Below are positions 18,991 through 29,937 of a stretch of DNA of 64,000 nt, piece by piece; the stretch's first letter is position 1; each line of letters begins with the position of its first letter. The notes beneath the pieces were generated by a model, which worked only from the letters and a program-made list of their open reading frames with translations, did no database searches and had not been told where the DNA came from. A program made the position numbers and the translations under genes. The stretch is from JAWCQZ01 sp038869515 [NCBI: Halobacteria archaeon] (lineage in GTDB: Archaea; Halobacteriota; Syntropharchaeia; JACQPP01). The stretch spans positions 21,916 through 85,915 of the forward strand of contig JAWCQZ010000008.1 of assembly GCA_038869515.1 (NCBI GenBank), read 5' to 3'.

Positions 18991-19481
18991 GCGCGGTCCG
19001 GGAGCCGGGGCTCGTCGACGGGGCGCCCGCCGACCTCGACCTCCGCCGCCAGAGCCTGGTGGCCGACGGGGGGAACTTCCTCCTCACCATCGGGAGCGGG
19101 AAGATCGTCCTCTGGCTCGGGAGGAAGGTCCCCGAGGCGACCATCGGGGCTCTCCTGCGGGCCGTGGCGGAGGCGGACCCCCGGGCGGGGCCCCGGGAGC
19201 CCCTCCTGGTGAAGTGCTCCCACGGCGAGATTCCCCGCTACGAAGAGGAGGGGCTCCGGCTCCTGGGGCACGCCCTCGCCGAGAACCGGGCCCTCTTCCA
19301 GGTCCCCTTCGTGGACCCGAGGGCGGTCCGGTTCTACACCCGCCACCTCGCGGCCCGGCGTGAGGTGGAGGACGTGGAGGAGACCCTCCTCTGGAAGGGG
19401 GGACCGCTCCGCCTCCGGCGGCTGGCGGAGGCCCTCCGGGCCCTGGGCGTCGAGTTCTCCGCCCGGGCCCGCTCCGAGTGA
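18987..19481 (+). CDS. Conserved hypothetical, third gene of the purine-salvage operon
   Basis: 164 residues from an ATG overlapping the mtnP stop (ATGA). I do not recognise a family. Residues 20-60 read as alternating strands and helices (QSLVADGGNFLLTIGSGKIVLWLG). KCSHGEIPRYEEEGLRLLG and VPFVDPRAVRFYTRHL follow, then a charged helical C-terminus. There are no membrane segments and no Cys cluster; one Cys-Ser-His (KCSHGE) could be catalytic but there is no support for that. Its position argues for a role next to PRPP/MTA salvage. It ends 3 bp from the convergent aMBF1 stop. Confidence 0.8.
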   Translation: MSAVREPGLVDGAPADLDLRRQSLVADGGNFLLTIGSGKIVLWLGRKVPEATIGALLRAVAEADPRAGPREPLLVKCSHGEIPRYEEEGLRLLGHALAENRALFQVPFVDPRAVRFYTRHLAARREVEDVEETLLWKGGPLRLRRLAEALRALGVEFSARARSE

Positions 19482-19484
19482 GAG

Positions 19485-19841
19485 CTACTCGGCCGAGTCC
19501 AGCAACGAAACCTTGAGGAGCCGCTCCAGCCTCTTGCGGACCGCCTCCTCGGGGGCGATTTCGTTCCGCTCCATCTTCCGGAGGAGCCCCTCCTTCATCC
19601 TCGCCTCGGCCGCCAGCTGGGCGGGGGACCAGCCCCGGGCCTCCCGGGCCCTTCGGATCGTCTCGCCGTAGTTCTCCTTGAGGACGGGGGCGTCGAGGAC
19701 GAGGCGCGCGGGCCCCGGCTCCGGGGGGGCGATTTCGGGAGCGCCGGCCTTGAGACAGGCCGGGCACGCCAGCACGGAGGCCCCTCCGACCCTCGCGCGC
19801 TTGAGTCCCGACGCCGGCTGCCCGCAGAGCTCGCAAAGCAT
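19485..19841 (-). CDS. Archaeal multiprotein bridging factor aMBF1
   Basis: 118 residues. The N-terminal zinc ribbon CELCG...[10 protein letters not shown] (four Cys) joins through a flexible linker to a cro/C1-type helix-turn-helix: [38 protein letters not shown]. This is the aMBF1 (TIGR00270) layout, thought to link the small ribosomal subunit or transcription machinery with regulation; its role in archaea is still debated. It is divergent from PAN and shares the same TATA region, which falls about 25 bases before its ATG. Confidence 0.94.
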   Translation of the reverse strand: MLCELCGQPASGLKRARVGGASVLACPACLKAGAPEIAPPEPGPARLVLDAPVLKENYGETIRRAREARGWSPAQLAAEARMKEGLLRKMERNEIAPEEAVRKRLERLLKVSLLDSAE

Positions 19842-19865
19842 GCCTCATTCCCGACTTGCCCGATA

Positions 19866-19876
19866 GATATATATAA
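19866..19876. promoter_or_regulatory. Shared bidirectional TATA region of aMBF1 and PAN
   Basis: GATATATATAA is nearly self-complementary and is the only AT-rich stretch between the two genes. On the minus strand it lies 25-35 bases before the aMBF1 ATG, fitting a leaderless mRNA. On the plus strand it is 32-42 bases before the PAN ATG, leaving a leader of about 10 nt. Confidence 0.7.
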
Positions 19877-19907
19877 CCATCTTCCCCAACGGGAAGCGAT
19901 TCTTGTG

Positions 19908-21134
19908 ATGGCTGAGGAATCGGCATCGGAGAAGCCTTCGGACCAGTTGAACCGCTACCTTCTGGAGCGCGTCCGGCAACTCGAGGAGCGCAACCTCAGC
20001 CTGCGGGAGGAGGCCAAGCGGCTGGAGACCGAGAAGCGGCTCATGGAGGGGCAAAAGCAGCGGTTCGAGCGGGAGTCCCAGAAAATGCGCTCCGAGGTGG
20101 AGCGGCTCAAGAACGTCCCCCTGGTGGTGGGGACGGTGATTGACGTCATCAACAACGAGAAGATCATCATCAAATCCTCCACCGGGCCCAAGTTCGTGGT
20201 GAGCAAGAGCCAGTTCATCGGAGAGGTCCTGGCGGGGACCCAGGTGGCCCTGAACCAGCAGAGCCTGGCCGTCGTGGAGGTCCTGCCCAGCACCAAGGAC
20301 CCCGCGGTCTACGCCATGGAGATCGTCGACCGGCCCGAACTCACCTACGAAGACGTGGGCGGCCTGGAGGGGCAGGTCCAGGAGATCCGCGAGATGATCG
20401 AGCTGCCCCTGCTCCACCCGGAGAAGTTCGAGAAGGTGGGCATCGAGCCCCCCCGCGGCGTCCTCCTCTACGGCCCCCCGGGAACGGGGAAGACGCTGCT
20501 GGCGAAGGCGGTCGCCCACCACACCAAGGCGACCTTCATCCGGGTCGTCGCCTCCGAACTGGTCCAGAAGTACATCGGCGAGGGGGCCCGCATGGTGCGG
20601 GAGATTTTCCGCCTCGCCCGGGAGAAGGCCCCCTCCATCGTCTTTGTGGACGAGCTGGACGCCATCGGCTCCCGGCGTCTCGACAGCGCCACCTCCGGGG
20701 ACCGGGAGGTCCAGCGGACCCTGATGCAGCTCCTGTCGGAGATTGACGGCTTCGACCCCCGTGGGGACGTGAAGTTCGTCGCCGCCACCAACCGGCCCGA
20801 CATCCTCGACCCCGCCCTCCTGCGGCCCGGCCGCTTCGACCGGATGATCGCCATCCCCCTCCCGACGGTCGAGGGGCGGGCGGAAATCCTGAAAATCCAC
20901 ATCAGGAAGATGCGCCTCGCCCCCGACCTCTTCGTGGAGAGGGTCGCCGCCGCCACGGAGGGGGCGTCGGGAGCCGACCTGAAGGCGGTCTGCACCGAGG
21001 CGGGCATGTTCGCCATCCGGGCCGACCGGGACCACGTCACCATGGCGGACTTCGAAGCCGCCGCCCGCAAGGTCCTGGGCGGGCAGCAGTCGGTGGCGCC
21101 CAAGCCCCCCGAGGCGGCGGGAATGTTCGCCTGA
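19908..21134 (+). CDS. psmR: Proteasome-activating nucleotidase (PAN)
   Basis: 408 residues: N-terminal coiled coil (about 12-70), OB domain ([18 protein letters not shown]), then one AAA+ domain with Walker A GPPGTGKT at 189-196, Walker B IVFVDELD at 245-252 and [20 protein letters not shown]. The hexamer unfolds substrates and gates the 20S proteasome. PAN C termini normally end in an HbYX motif (hydrophobic-Tyr-any) that opens the 20S gate; here the end is GMFA, with Phe at the Tyr position. The ATG at 19908 is preceded by an in-frame GTG; the ATG is preferred. The 20S genes are not in the window. Confidence 0.97.
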   Translation: MAEESASEKPSDQLNRYLLERVRQLEERNLSLREEAKRLETEKRLMEGQKQRFERESQKMRSEVERLKNVPLVVGTVIDVINNEKIIIKSSTGPKFVVSKSQFIGEVLAGTQVALNQQSLAVVEVLPSTKDPAVYAMEIVDRPELTYEDVGGLEGQVQEIREMIELPLLHPEKFEKVGIEPPRGVLLYGPPGTGKTLLAKAVAHHTKATFIRVVASELVQKYIGEGARMVREIFRLAREKAPSIVFVDELDAIGSRRLDSATSGDREVQRTLMQLLSEIDGFDPRGDVKFVAATNRPDILDPALLRPGRFDRMIAIPLPTVEGRAEILKIHIRKMRLAPDLFVERVAAATEGASGADLKAVCTEAGMFAIRADRDHVTMADFEAAARKVLGGQQSVAPKPPEAAGMFA

Positions 21135-21242
21135 AGCCCCGCCCCTTTCGGAAACTTTCCCGCACCTGTCCCCCCGGGAACCCCTTCGCTCCGCCGGGAC
21201 GATCCGGGCTATGGTTTTTTGAGGCCCCGGAGATGCCTGCCC

Positions 21243-22526
21243 ATGGACCGCTTCCCGCCCGACTTTCTCTTCGGCGTCGCCACGTCGTCCCACCAGATCG
21301 AGGGGAACAACGCGAGCAGCGACTGGTGGGCCTTCGAGCAGGAGCCGGGACGCATCGAGAACGGCCACCGGTCGGGGCGGGCCTGCGACTTCTGGAACCG
21401 CTACCCCGAGGATGTGGCGCTGATGAAGTCCCTGGGGTTCCAGGCCCACCGCCTCTCCATCGAGTGGAGCCGGGTGGAGCCCGAGCGCGGGCGCTACTCC
21501 GAGGAAGCCATCGAGCGTTACCGGCGCATCCTCCAGGCCCACCGGGAGGCGGGAATCAAGACCTTCGCCACCCTCCACCACTTCACCCTCCCCCGGTGGG
21601 TGGCGGAGTCGGGGAACCTGCTGGCCGACGGGAACCTGAGGGCCTTCGAGGCCTACGCCGCCCGGACGGTGCGCGCCCTGCGGGGGCTGGTCGACGCCTG
21701 GAACACCATCAACGAGCCGACCGTGTGGGCCTACATGGGGTTCCTCCGCGGGGAGTTCGCGCCGGGCCTCAAGAGTTTCCGGACGTGGGGCAAAGCGCTG
21801 AAGGCGGCGCTCCGGGCGCACGGCCTCGCCTACCACGCGGCCAAGGCGGAGGACCCGCACACCCCGGCGGGCATCGTCGCCAACGTGCCGGTCTACCGGC
21901 CCGACCACCGGTGGGACCCCGGGGACTACCTGGTGCGGTGGCTCGCCGACGGCCTCTTCAACCGCCCGGTGGTGAAGGCGCTGCGGGAGGGCGTCCTGAA
22001 GGTCCCCGGGGCCCCGAAGGAGAGGGCGCCCGCGCTGGAGGGCTCCTCCGACTTCATCGGCGTCAACTACTACCACCGCATCTGGACCTGCTGGTGGCGC
22101 CTCCGGAACCCCCGGTTCGGGGCGCCGGGGGAGAGGCTCAGCCAGATGGGGTGGGCCTCCTACCCCGACGGCCTCCTCGAGGCCCTGCGGCGCTACGGAG
22201 CCCTCGGGAAGCCCCTCTACGTCACCGAGAACGGCGTCGGGACCGAGGACGACGGATGGCGCGCCGAGTTCCTCCGCGATCATCTCGCCCGGGTGCTGCA
22301 GGCGCGGGCCGAAGGGCTCGACGTCCGGGGCTACTTCCACTGGTCCTACATCGACAACTTCGAGTGGAGCCGGGGGTGGGTGCCGAGGTTCGGGCTGGTC
22401 GCCTTCGACCCGGAGACCCTGGAGCGGCGGCCCAAGCCCTCGGCGCGGCTCTACGGGGAGGTCGCCCGGAGACGGGAGTTGCCTCCGACAGGTTTTAGCC
22501 CGGGCTCCGCGGATTCTTCCCGATGA
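21243..22526 (+). CDS. Glycoside hydrolase family 1 beta-glycosidase
   Basis: 427 residues. FLFGVATSSHQIEGN is the family N-terminal signature. WNTINEP supplies the acid/base Glu (158) and PLYVTENG the nucleophile Glu (329). DFIGVNYYHR and the aglycone end SYIDNFEWSRGW are also present. GH1 enzymes retain configuration and cleave beta-glucosides, galactosides or related sugars. It lacks a signal peptide, so it should be cytoplasmic. It is slightly shorter than Sulfolobus-type archaeal GH1 and reads more like bacterial or Thermoplasmatales forms. The ATGA overlap with the Lrp regulator implies co-transcription. Confidence 0.95.
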   Translation: MDRFPPDFLFGVATSSHQIEGNNASSDWWAFEQEPGRIENGHRSGRACDFWNRYPEDVALMKSLGFQAHRLSIEWSRVEPERGRYSEEAIERYRRILQAHREAGIKTFATLHHFTLPRWVAESGNLLADGNLRAFEAYAARTVRALRGLVDAWNTINEPTVWAYMGFLRGEFAPGLKSFRTWGKALKAALRAHGLAYHAAKAEDPHTPAGIVANVPVYRPDHRWDPGDYLVRWLADGLFNRPVVKALREGVLKVPGAPKERAPALEGSSDFIGVNYYHRIWTCWWRLRNPRFGAPGERLSQMGWASYPDGLLEALRRYGALGKPLYVTENGVGTEDDGWRAEFLRDHLARVLQARAEGLDVRGYFHWSYIDNFEWSRGWVPRFGLVAFDPETLERRPKPSARLYGEVARRRELPPTGFSPGSADSSR

Positions 22527-22975
22527 GCCAGAAGGTGGACGACCTCGACCTGAAAATCCTCCGGCACCTCCAGGAGGACGCCCGCAAGTCCTACCGGGAC
22601 ATCGCGGAGAAGCTCGACGTCGCCGAGGGGACGGTCTACAACCGGGTGAACAAACTCCTCCAGATGGGGGTCATCCGGAAATTCGGGGTTGAGGTCGACT
22701 ACGGCAAACTCGGCTACGACCTCCTGGCGGTGGTGGGCGTCGTCGTGGAGGGGGGAAAACTCCAGGATGTGGAGGAGAAGCTCTCCCACGAGCCCAACGT
22801 CACGGCGGTCTACGACGTCACGGGCGAGTATGACACCGTGGTGGTGGCCCGGTTCAAGGACCGGACCGGCCTGAACCGCTTCATCAAGGCCCTGCTCTCC
22901 AACCCCGCGATCAAGAAGACCTACACCATGATGGCGCTCAACGTGGTGAAGGAAGAGTCGGGCGTCCGCCTCTGA
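22523..22975 (+). CDS. Lrp/AsnC-family transcriptional regulator
   Basis: 150 residues. The N-terminal helix-turn-helix (LDLKILRHLQEDARKSYRDI, then VAEGTVYNRVNKLLQMGVI) is followed by the RAM ligand/oligomerisation domain (DLLAVVGVVVEGGKLQDVEEKL, VYDVTGEYDTVVVARF, LNRFIKALLSNPAIKKTYTMM). Such proteins assemble as dimers or octamers and respond to amino acids. Coupling to the GH1 gene by a 4-bp overlap is unusual for Lrp genes, which are often monocistronic, and may mean the glycosidase is regulated with it. Confidence 0.95.
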   Translation: MSQKVDDLDLKILRHLQEDARKSYRDIAEKLDVAEGTVYNRVNKLLQMGVIRKFGVEVDYGKLGYDLLAVVGVVVEGGKLQDVEEKLSHEPNVTAVYDVTGEYDTVVVARFKDRTGLNRFIKALLSNPAIKKTYTMMALNVVKEESGVRL

Positions 22976-23039
22976 CCGCGGGAGCGAGGCGCGCCGGTCT
23001 ACGGAAAGTTTATCCCTCTCTCCGGGCCGAGACCCGAAG

Positions 23040-23852
23040 ATGGCCGCCGAAGCGAGACCCGCCAGCGACGCCTTCGAAATCGCCGGCCACCCCTACCCGG
23101 ACTACCGCACCATCAAGGTCGCGCTCCACTCCTCCGATCTCTCGACCAAGGTCCGCGTCGAAGTCGCGCGCCGGGACGGCTACGACCTCATCCTGGAGGG
23201 CGAGTTCTTCCCCTACACTTACCAGAAGGACATGCTCCGCTCCTTCATCCCCGCCGCCAAGGTCGGCGAGCCCGAGACGCGGGTCCTGAGCACCGGTGCC
23301 CTCTATCTCACGAACGCGGTCAAGCGCAAGGAGATTCCCGCGCCCCGAGGAGGCTTCGGGAAAAAGGCGCCGCTGGTTCTCGAGGACAAGTTCAAGCCCC
23401 TCCAGGAGAAGGGGCTCTGCCTCCACGTGGTGGCGCCTGCGGTCTCCACGCGGCTGAACCGCAGCGCCCTCATGAGGGCCCCCGCCCACCAGCACTTCAT
23501 CGTCTATGACAACAGCGAGGTCCACGCGGTCCTCAGCCGCACTTTGACCCGGAAGGAGGACGAGATGCTCCGGAGCGCCACCGAGGACCTTCCCGCCACT
23601 GCCCTGGAAGACGAGATGCGGCCCGCCGTCGAGGTGGTCCACACCGACTTCATCTCCTCGGAACTCATCGGCTACACCCTCGGCAAGCTCCGCCCCTACA
23701 CCATCGCGGTTGTTAAGGAGGAGTACCTGGACGGCCCCGCGGCCCTCCCCCGGATCAGGCTCCTGCCCGCCGACAAACTTCCCGGCGACGCCATGCGGCG
23801 GGAGGAGAAGAAGAAGAAAGAACTGGTGGAAGAGAGCATGCTCACGCGGTAA
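23040..23852 (+). CDS. Conserved hypothetical cytoplasmic protein
   Basis: 270 residues, not recognised. The chain looks like one folded alpha/beta domain (about 15-235) with a charged Lys/Glu-rich helical tail (MRREEKKKKELVEESM). Points worth searching are KVRVEVARRDGYDLILEGEFFPYTYQKDM, RAPAHQHFIVYDNSEVHAVL and VVHTDFISSELIGYTLGKLRPYTIAVV. There is no signal peptide, membrane helix or Cys cluster. AAAGTTTATCC (23003-23013), 27-37 bases before the ATG, is a credible TATA box, so it has its own leaderless promoter. The following small membrane-protein gene is 55 bp away. Confidence 0.82.
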   Translation: MAAEARPASDAFEIAGHPYPDYRTIKVALHSSDLSTKVRVEVARRDGYDLILEGEFFPYTYQKDMLRSFIPAAKVGEPETRVLSTGALYLTNAVKRKEIPAPRGGFGKKAPLVLEDKFKPLQEKGLCLHVVAPAVSTRLNRSALMRAPAHQHFIVYDNSEVHAVLSRTLTRKEDEMLRSATEDLPATALEDEMRPAVEVVHTDFISSELIGYTLGKLRPYTIAVVKEEYLDGPAALPRIRLLPADKLPGDAMRREEKKKKELVEESMLTR

Positions 23853-23907
23853 GCGGCCCGGGGATTGCCGGGAGAAAGTTGTTAGCCCGAAATAGGAGAC
23901 GGAGGAG

Positions 23908-24282
23908 ATGGTCGGCGAGCCCGCCGTCTGGACCGGCATCGGAGTTCTCGCGGGAGGGACCTACTATGCCATCTTCCGGGGGGTCCGGGCGTCCGGGCTG
24001 TGGAAGATGTTCCTCAAGACCTACGTCCCTCCGGAGCGCCACGGGGACGTCCGCCTACGGGTCGCCTTCGTCTGCTACAACCTCGCCCTCTTCCTGTGGC
24101 TCTTCCGCATCTGGGCCTGGCTGGCGGAGGCGGGGTTCCAGGCGGTTCCCGAGAAGGACCTGATCGAACTCACGAACGGGGTCCTCGGCGCGGTCTACGC
24201 GACGGCCATCCTGGGAGCGGTGATTTTCATTCCCTATGTGCGGAAGCGGGTGGACCTCCTGGAGAGGGAGGAAGGACGCTGA
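23908..24282 (+). CDS. Small three-helix membrane protein
   Basis: 124 residues with hydrophobic segments at about 7-25 (VWTGIGVLAGGTYYAIF), 50-72 (VAFVCYNLALFLWLFRIWAWLA) and 90-110 (GVLGAVYATAILGAVIFIPYV), and a basic/acidic tail (RKRVDLLEREEGR). No family is recognised. It ends 9 bp from the convergent aIF5A gene. AGAAAGTTGTTAGCC (about 23872) may be a weak promoter. The sequence does not allow a transport or enzymatic role to be assigned. Confidence 0.75.
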   Translation: MVGEPAVWTGIGVLAGGTYYAIFRGVRASGLWKMFLKTYVPPERHGDVRLRVAFVCYNLALFLWLFRIWAWLAEAGFQAVPEKDLIELTNGVLGAVYATAILGAVIFIPYVRKRVDLLEREEGR

Positions 24283-24291
24283 CCGGCCGCG

Positions 24292-24684
24292 TTACTTCTC
24301 GCCCCGCACGTCGAACTTCATCTTCCCCATGGAGGTCAGGAGGGTGGTGTCCTGCCCAGTCTGGAGCTTGCCCTGGAGTTCCGGGGGAATCTTGAGCTCG
24401 AAGTTCGCGTAGGTCGAGAGGTCCATCAGTTGGGCCGTGTCCCCGACGATGTTGAGGATCTGGACCCCCTTCCGCTCCACCACCGGGATGTAGATTTTGG
24501 CGTCCACGGGCTGGACCACGGAGCGCTTCACGCCGTCGAAGAGGCCGATGGCCTCGACCCGCAGTTTCGCGGCGCCGTGCTTCCCGGGCTTGGAGTGGGC
24601 GGTGCTGACGACGACGCAGGGCTCCTCGTCAATCAGGAGATACTTCCCCTCCTTGATCTCCTTCATCTCGGCCTGGATTTTCAT
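24292..24684 (-). CDS. eif5A: Translation factor aIF5A
   Basis: 130 residues, two beta-rich domains. The hypusination loop is HSKPGKHGAAKLRVEAIGLF, with Lys35 as the modified residue (usual consensus S-x-P/T-G-K-H-G). Domain 2 (VQPVDAKIYIPVVERKGVQILNIVGDTAQLMD) is the OB fold. aIF5A rescues ribosomes stalled on poor peptide-bond formers such as polyproline, which matters here because many proteins in this window are Pro-rich. A TATA-like AATCTTTTAA on its strand (24711-24720) predicts a leaderless mRNA. The gene diverges from the modifying enzyme, deoxyhypusine synthase. Confidence 0.96.
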   Translation of the reverse strand: MKIQAEMKEIKEGKYLLIDEEPCVVVSTAHSKPGKHGAAKLRVEAIGLFDGVKRSVVQPVDAKIYIPVVERKGVQILNIVGDTAQLMDLSTYANFELKIPPELQGKLQTGQDTTLLTSMGKMKFDVRGEK

Positions 24685-24800
24685 CTACGATGGCCCATCG
24701 GGGGACGGGGTTAAAAGATTTCTCTTGCTGCCGGTCCTGTCGACACCCGTTGCCGACGGGACGGGAGGGTTCCCGAGTGGACCGGCAACACGAACCGAAG

Positions 24801-24810
24801 ATTTCTTATG
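24801..24810 (+). promoter_or_regulatory. TATA box of deoxyhypusine synthase
   Basis: ATTTCTTATG lies 21-30 bases before the ATG at 24831. Transcription would begin at or beside the start codon. The divergent aIF5A box is at 24711-24720, so the two genes have separate cores about 90 bp apart. Confidence 0.65.
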
Positions 24811-24830
24811 ATGCTCTTGGATTGGCAGCG

Positions 24831-25844
24831 ATGGCCCGCAAAGCGGACTTCCTGCGCCACCCCACGGTCCCCATCTCCGTAGGCAGGAAATCGGTCTCGG
24901 AACTCGCGCGGCAGATGGCCAGGACGGGCTTCCAGGGCCGGACCCTGGGCCAGGCGGTGGACGTCTGGGAGCAGATGTTCCGGAGGAAGGGGATGACGAT
25001 TTTCCTGGGCCTCACGGGGGCGATGGTCCCGGCGGGCATGCGGCGAGTCATCGCGTTCCTCATCGAGCGAAAACTGGTGGACTGCATCGTCTCGACCGGC
25101 GCGAACCTGTTCCACGACGCCTACGAGGCCCTGGGCCGGAAGCACTACCAGGGGACCGACACGGTGGACGACGCGGCCCTCCAGCGGTACCACATCGACC
25201 GGATGTATGACGTCTACGCCTCCGAGGACGAGTTCCGGATTCTCGACTGGAAGATCGCGGGGTTCGCGCGCTCCATCTCCCCCTGCCGCATCTCCACCCG
25301 GGAATTCATGCGCCGGTGGGGCCGCGAACTGGCCCGGATGGGAGGGGCCCGGGACTCCATCGTGGTGGCCGCCTACCGGAACCACGTCCCCCTCTTCGTC
25401 CCCGCCATCTGCGACAGCGGCTACGGAATCGCCCTCCACCTGGCCCGGAGGAGGGGGGTGGACATCGACCTCGACCAGTTGAAGGACGTGGAGGAGATTG
25501 TGGAGTTGTACGGCGCGAGCCGCGAGACCGGGGGAATCTACGTCGGAGGCGGCGTGCCCCGGAACTTCATCCAGCAGACCTCTGTCATCGAGGACATCGT
25601 GGAGCAGAACGCGCCCCACCAGTACGGCATCCAGTTCACCATCGACCCGCCCCACTACGGCGGCCTCTCCGGCTCCACCTTCTCCGAGGCGGTCTCCTGG
25701 GGGAAGTACCACCCCCGGGACGCCAAGATGGTCCAGGTGTTCGCCGACGCCACCATCGCCCTGCCCATCGTCGCCCACGCCCTGGAGGAGCGGACCCGGG
25801 GGCTCAAGCGGAAGCGCGTCCGGCCGCCCTGGCCCCTCGACTGA
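24831..25844 (+). CDS. dys: Deoxyhypusine synthase
   Basis: 337 residues. It transfers the aminobutyl group of spermidine to the aIF5A lysine, NAD-dependently. LGLTGAMVPAGMRRVIAFLIE, CIVSTGANLFHDAYEALG, VPLFVPAICDSGYG, YVGGGVPRNFIQQT, QFTIDPPHYGGLSGSTFSEAVSWGKYHP (Lys292 the enzyme-intermediate Lys) and VFADATIALPIVAHAL are family hallmarks. Retention of the WGK lysine indicates a true DHS rather than the agmatine-using homospermidine-type paralogues. Its last 41 bp overlap the convergent larB gene. Confidence 0.96.
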   Translation: MARKADFLRHPTVPISVGRKSVSELARQMARTGFQGRTLGQAVDVWEQMFRRKGMTIFLGLTGAMVPAGMRRVIAFLIERKLVDCIVSTGANLFHDAYEALGRKHYQGTDTVDDAALQRYHIDRMYDVYASEDEFRILDWKIAGFARSISPCRISTREFMRRWGRELARMGGARDSIVVAAYRNHVPLFVPAICDSGYGIALHLARRRGVDIDLDQLKDVEEIVELYGASRETGGIYVGGGVPRNFIQQTSVIEDIVEQNAPHQYGIQFTIDPPHYGGLSGSTFSEAVSWGKYHPRDAKMVQVFADATIALPIVAHALEERTRGLKRKRVRPPWPLD

Positions 25845-26634
25845 CTCCGCGGCCGGAGGCCCGCAGCGCCACCCGGCCCGCCGCCACCGCCGCGCCGAAG
25901 CCGTTCCCGATGTTCACGACGGTGAGCCCGGGGGAGCACGACTGGAGCATCGTGAGGAGCGCCCCCAACCCCTCGCCGCCCGCCCCGTAGCCGCTCCGGG
26001 CCGGGACGCCGACCACCGGGACGTCCACCAGCCCCGCCACCACCGAAGGCAGCACCCCCTCCATCCCCGCCACCACGATGAGGGCGTCCACCCTCTCCGA
26101 CATCTCCTCCAGGGGGCCGTAGAGGCGGTGGATGCCCGCCACCCCCACGTCGTAGGCCCGCTCCACCCCGACCCCCATCGCTTCCAGAGTGAGCGCCGCC
26201 TCCTCCGCGACCGGGATGTCGGAGGTGCCGGCGGTCAGGATCCCCACCCGCCCCCGGGGGGCGGGCCGGAGGTCTTTCCGCCGGACCAGGAGGACCCCCG
26301 CCTCAGGATGGTGGGTGACCTGGAAGCCCCTGAGGGCCCTGCGCGCCGCCCGCGCGCCCGCGGGAGTGACGCGGGTCGCCAGGGCGACTCCGTTGTGGCG
26401 GACCATCTCCCGCAGGAGGCGGGCCACGTCCTGTGGCCGCTTGTTCTGCCCCATGACCGCCTCCGGCGCGCCGGTCCGGTGGTGGCGGAGGAGGTCGAGG
26501 CGGGCGCGGCCCGAGACCTCCCGGACCGCCAGGCGCGCCAGGGCCTTCCGGGCCTCCCCGGGCCCGAGGAGACCCCGGCGGAGGTCCCCGAGAAGCCGCT
26601 CCAGGGAGTCGGGGGCCCGGTTTCGCGCCGCCAT
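25804..26634 (-). CDS. larB: LarB-type pyridinium-3,5-biscarboxylic acid mononucleotide synthase
   Basis: 276 residues (a GTG at 26643 adds three). It carboxylates and hydrolyses nicotinate adenine dinucleotide in the first step of nickel-pincer nucleotide (lactate-racemase cofactor) synthesis. The C-terminal AIR-carboxylase-like domain is clear: VGILTAGTSDIPVAEEAALTLEAMG, YDVGVAGIHRLYGPLEEMSE, LIVVAGMEGVLPSVVAGLVDVPVVGVPARSGYGAG and VNIGNGFGAA. The N-terminal 120 residues are the LarB-specific part. larC, larE and larA are not in the window. It may act with distant genes, or make a pyridinium compound for something else. Confidence 0.9.
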   Translation of the reverse strand: MAARNRAPDSLERLLGDLRRGLLGPGEARKALARLAVREVSGRARLDLLRHHRTGAPEAVMGQNKRPQDVARLLREMVRHNGVALATRVTPAGARAARRALRGFQVTHHPEAGVLLVRRKDLRPAPRGRVGILTAGTSDIPVAEEAALTLEAMGVGVERAYDVGVAGIHRLYGPLEEMSERVDALIVVAGMEGVLPSVVAGLVDVPVVGVPARSGYGAGGEGLGALLTMLQSCSPGLTVVNIGNGFGAAVAAGRVALRASGRGVSRGARAAGRASA

Positions 26635-26656
26635 GGTTCCCACCCGCTCCCGGGGC

Positions 26657-29884
<3,228 letters not shown>

Positions 29885-29937
29885 GTCCTGTTCCAAAGTT
29901 GCGACACGCCCCCGGCGGAAAAGACTTTGGGACAGCC

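Noticed and set aside
19845-22340. 831-codon frame antisense to PAN and the GH1 gene
   Set aside because: No motif, biased composition, and it would cover both genes and their promoter.
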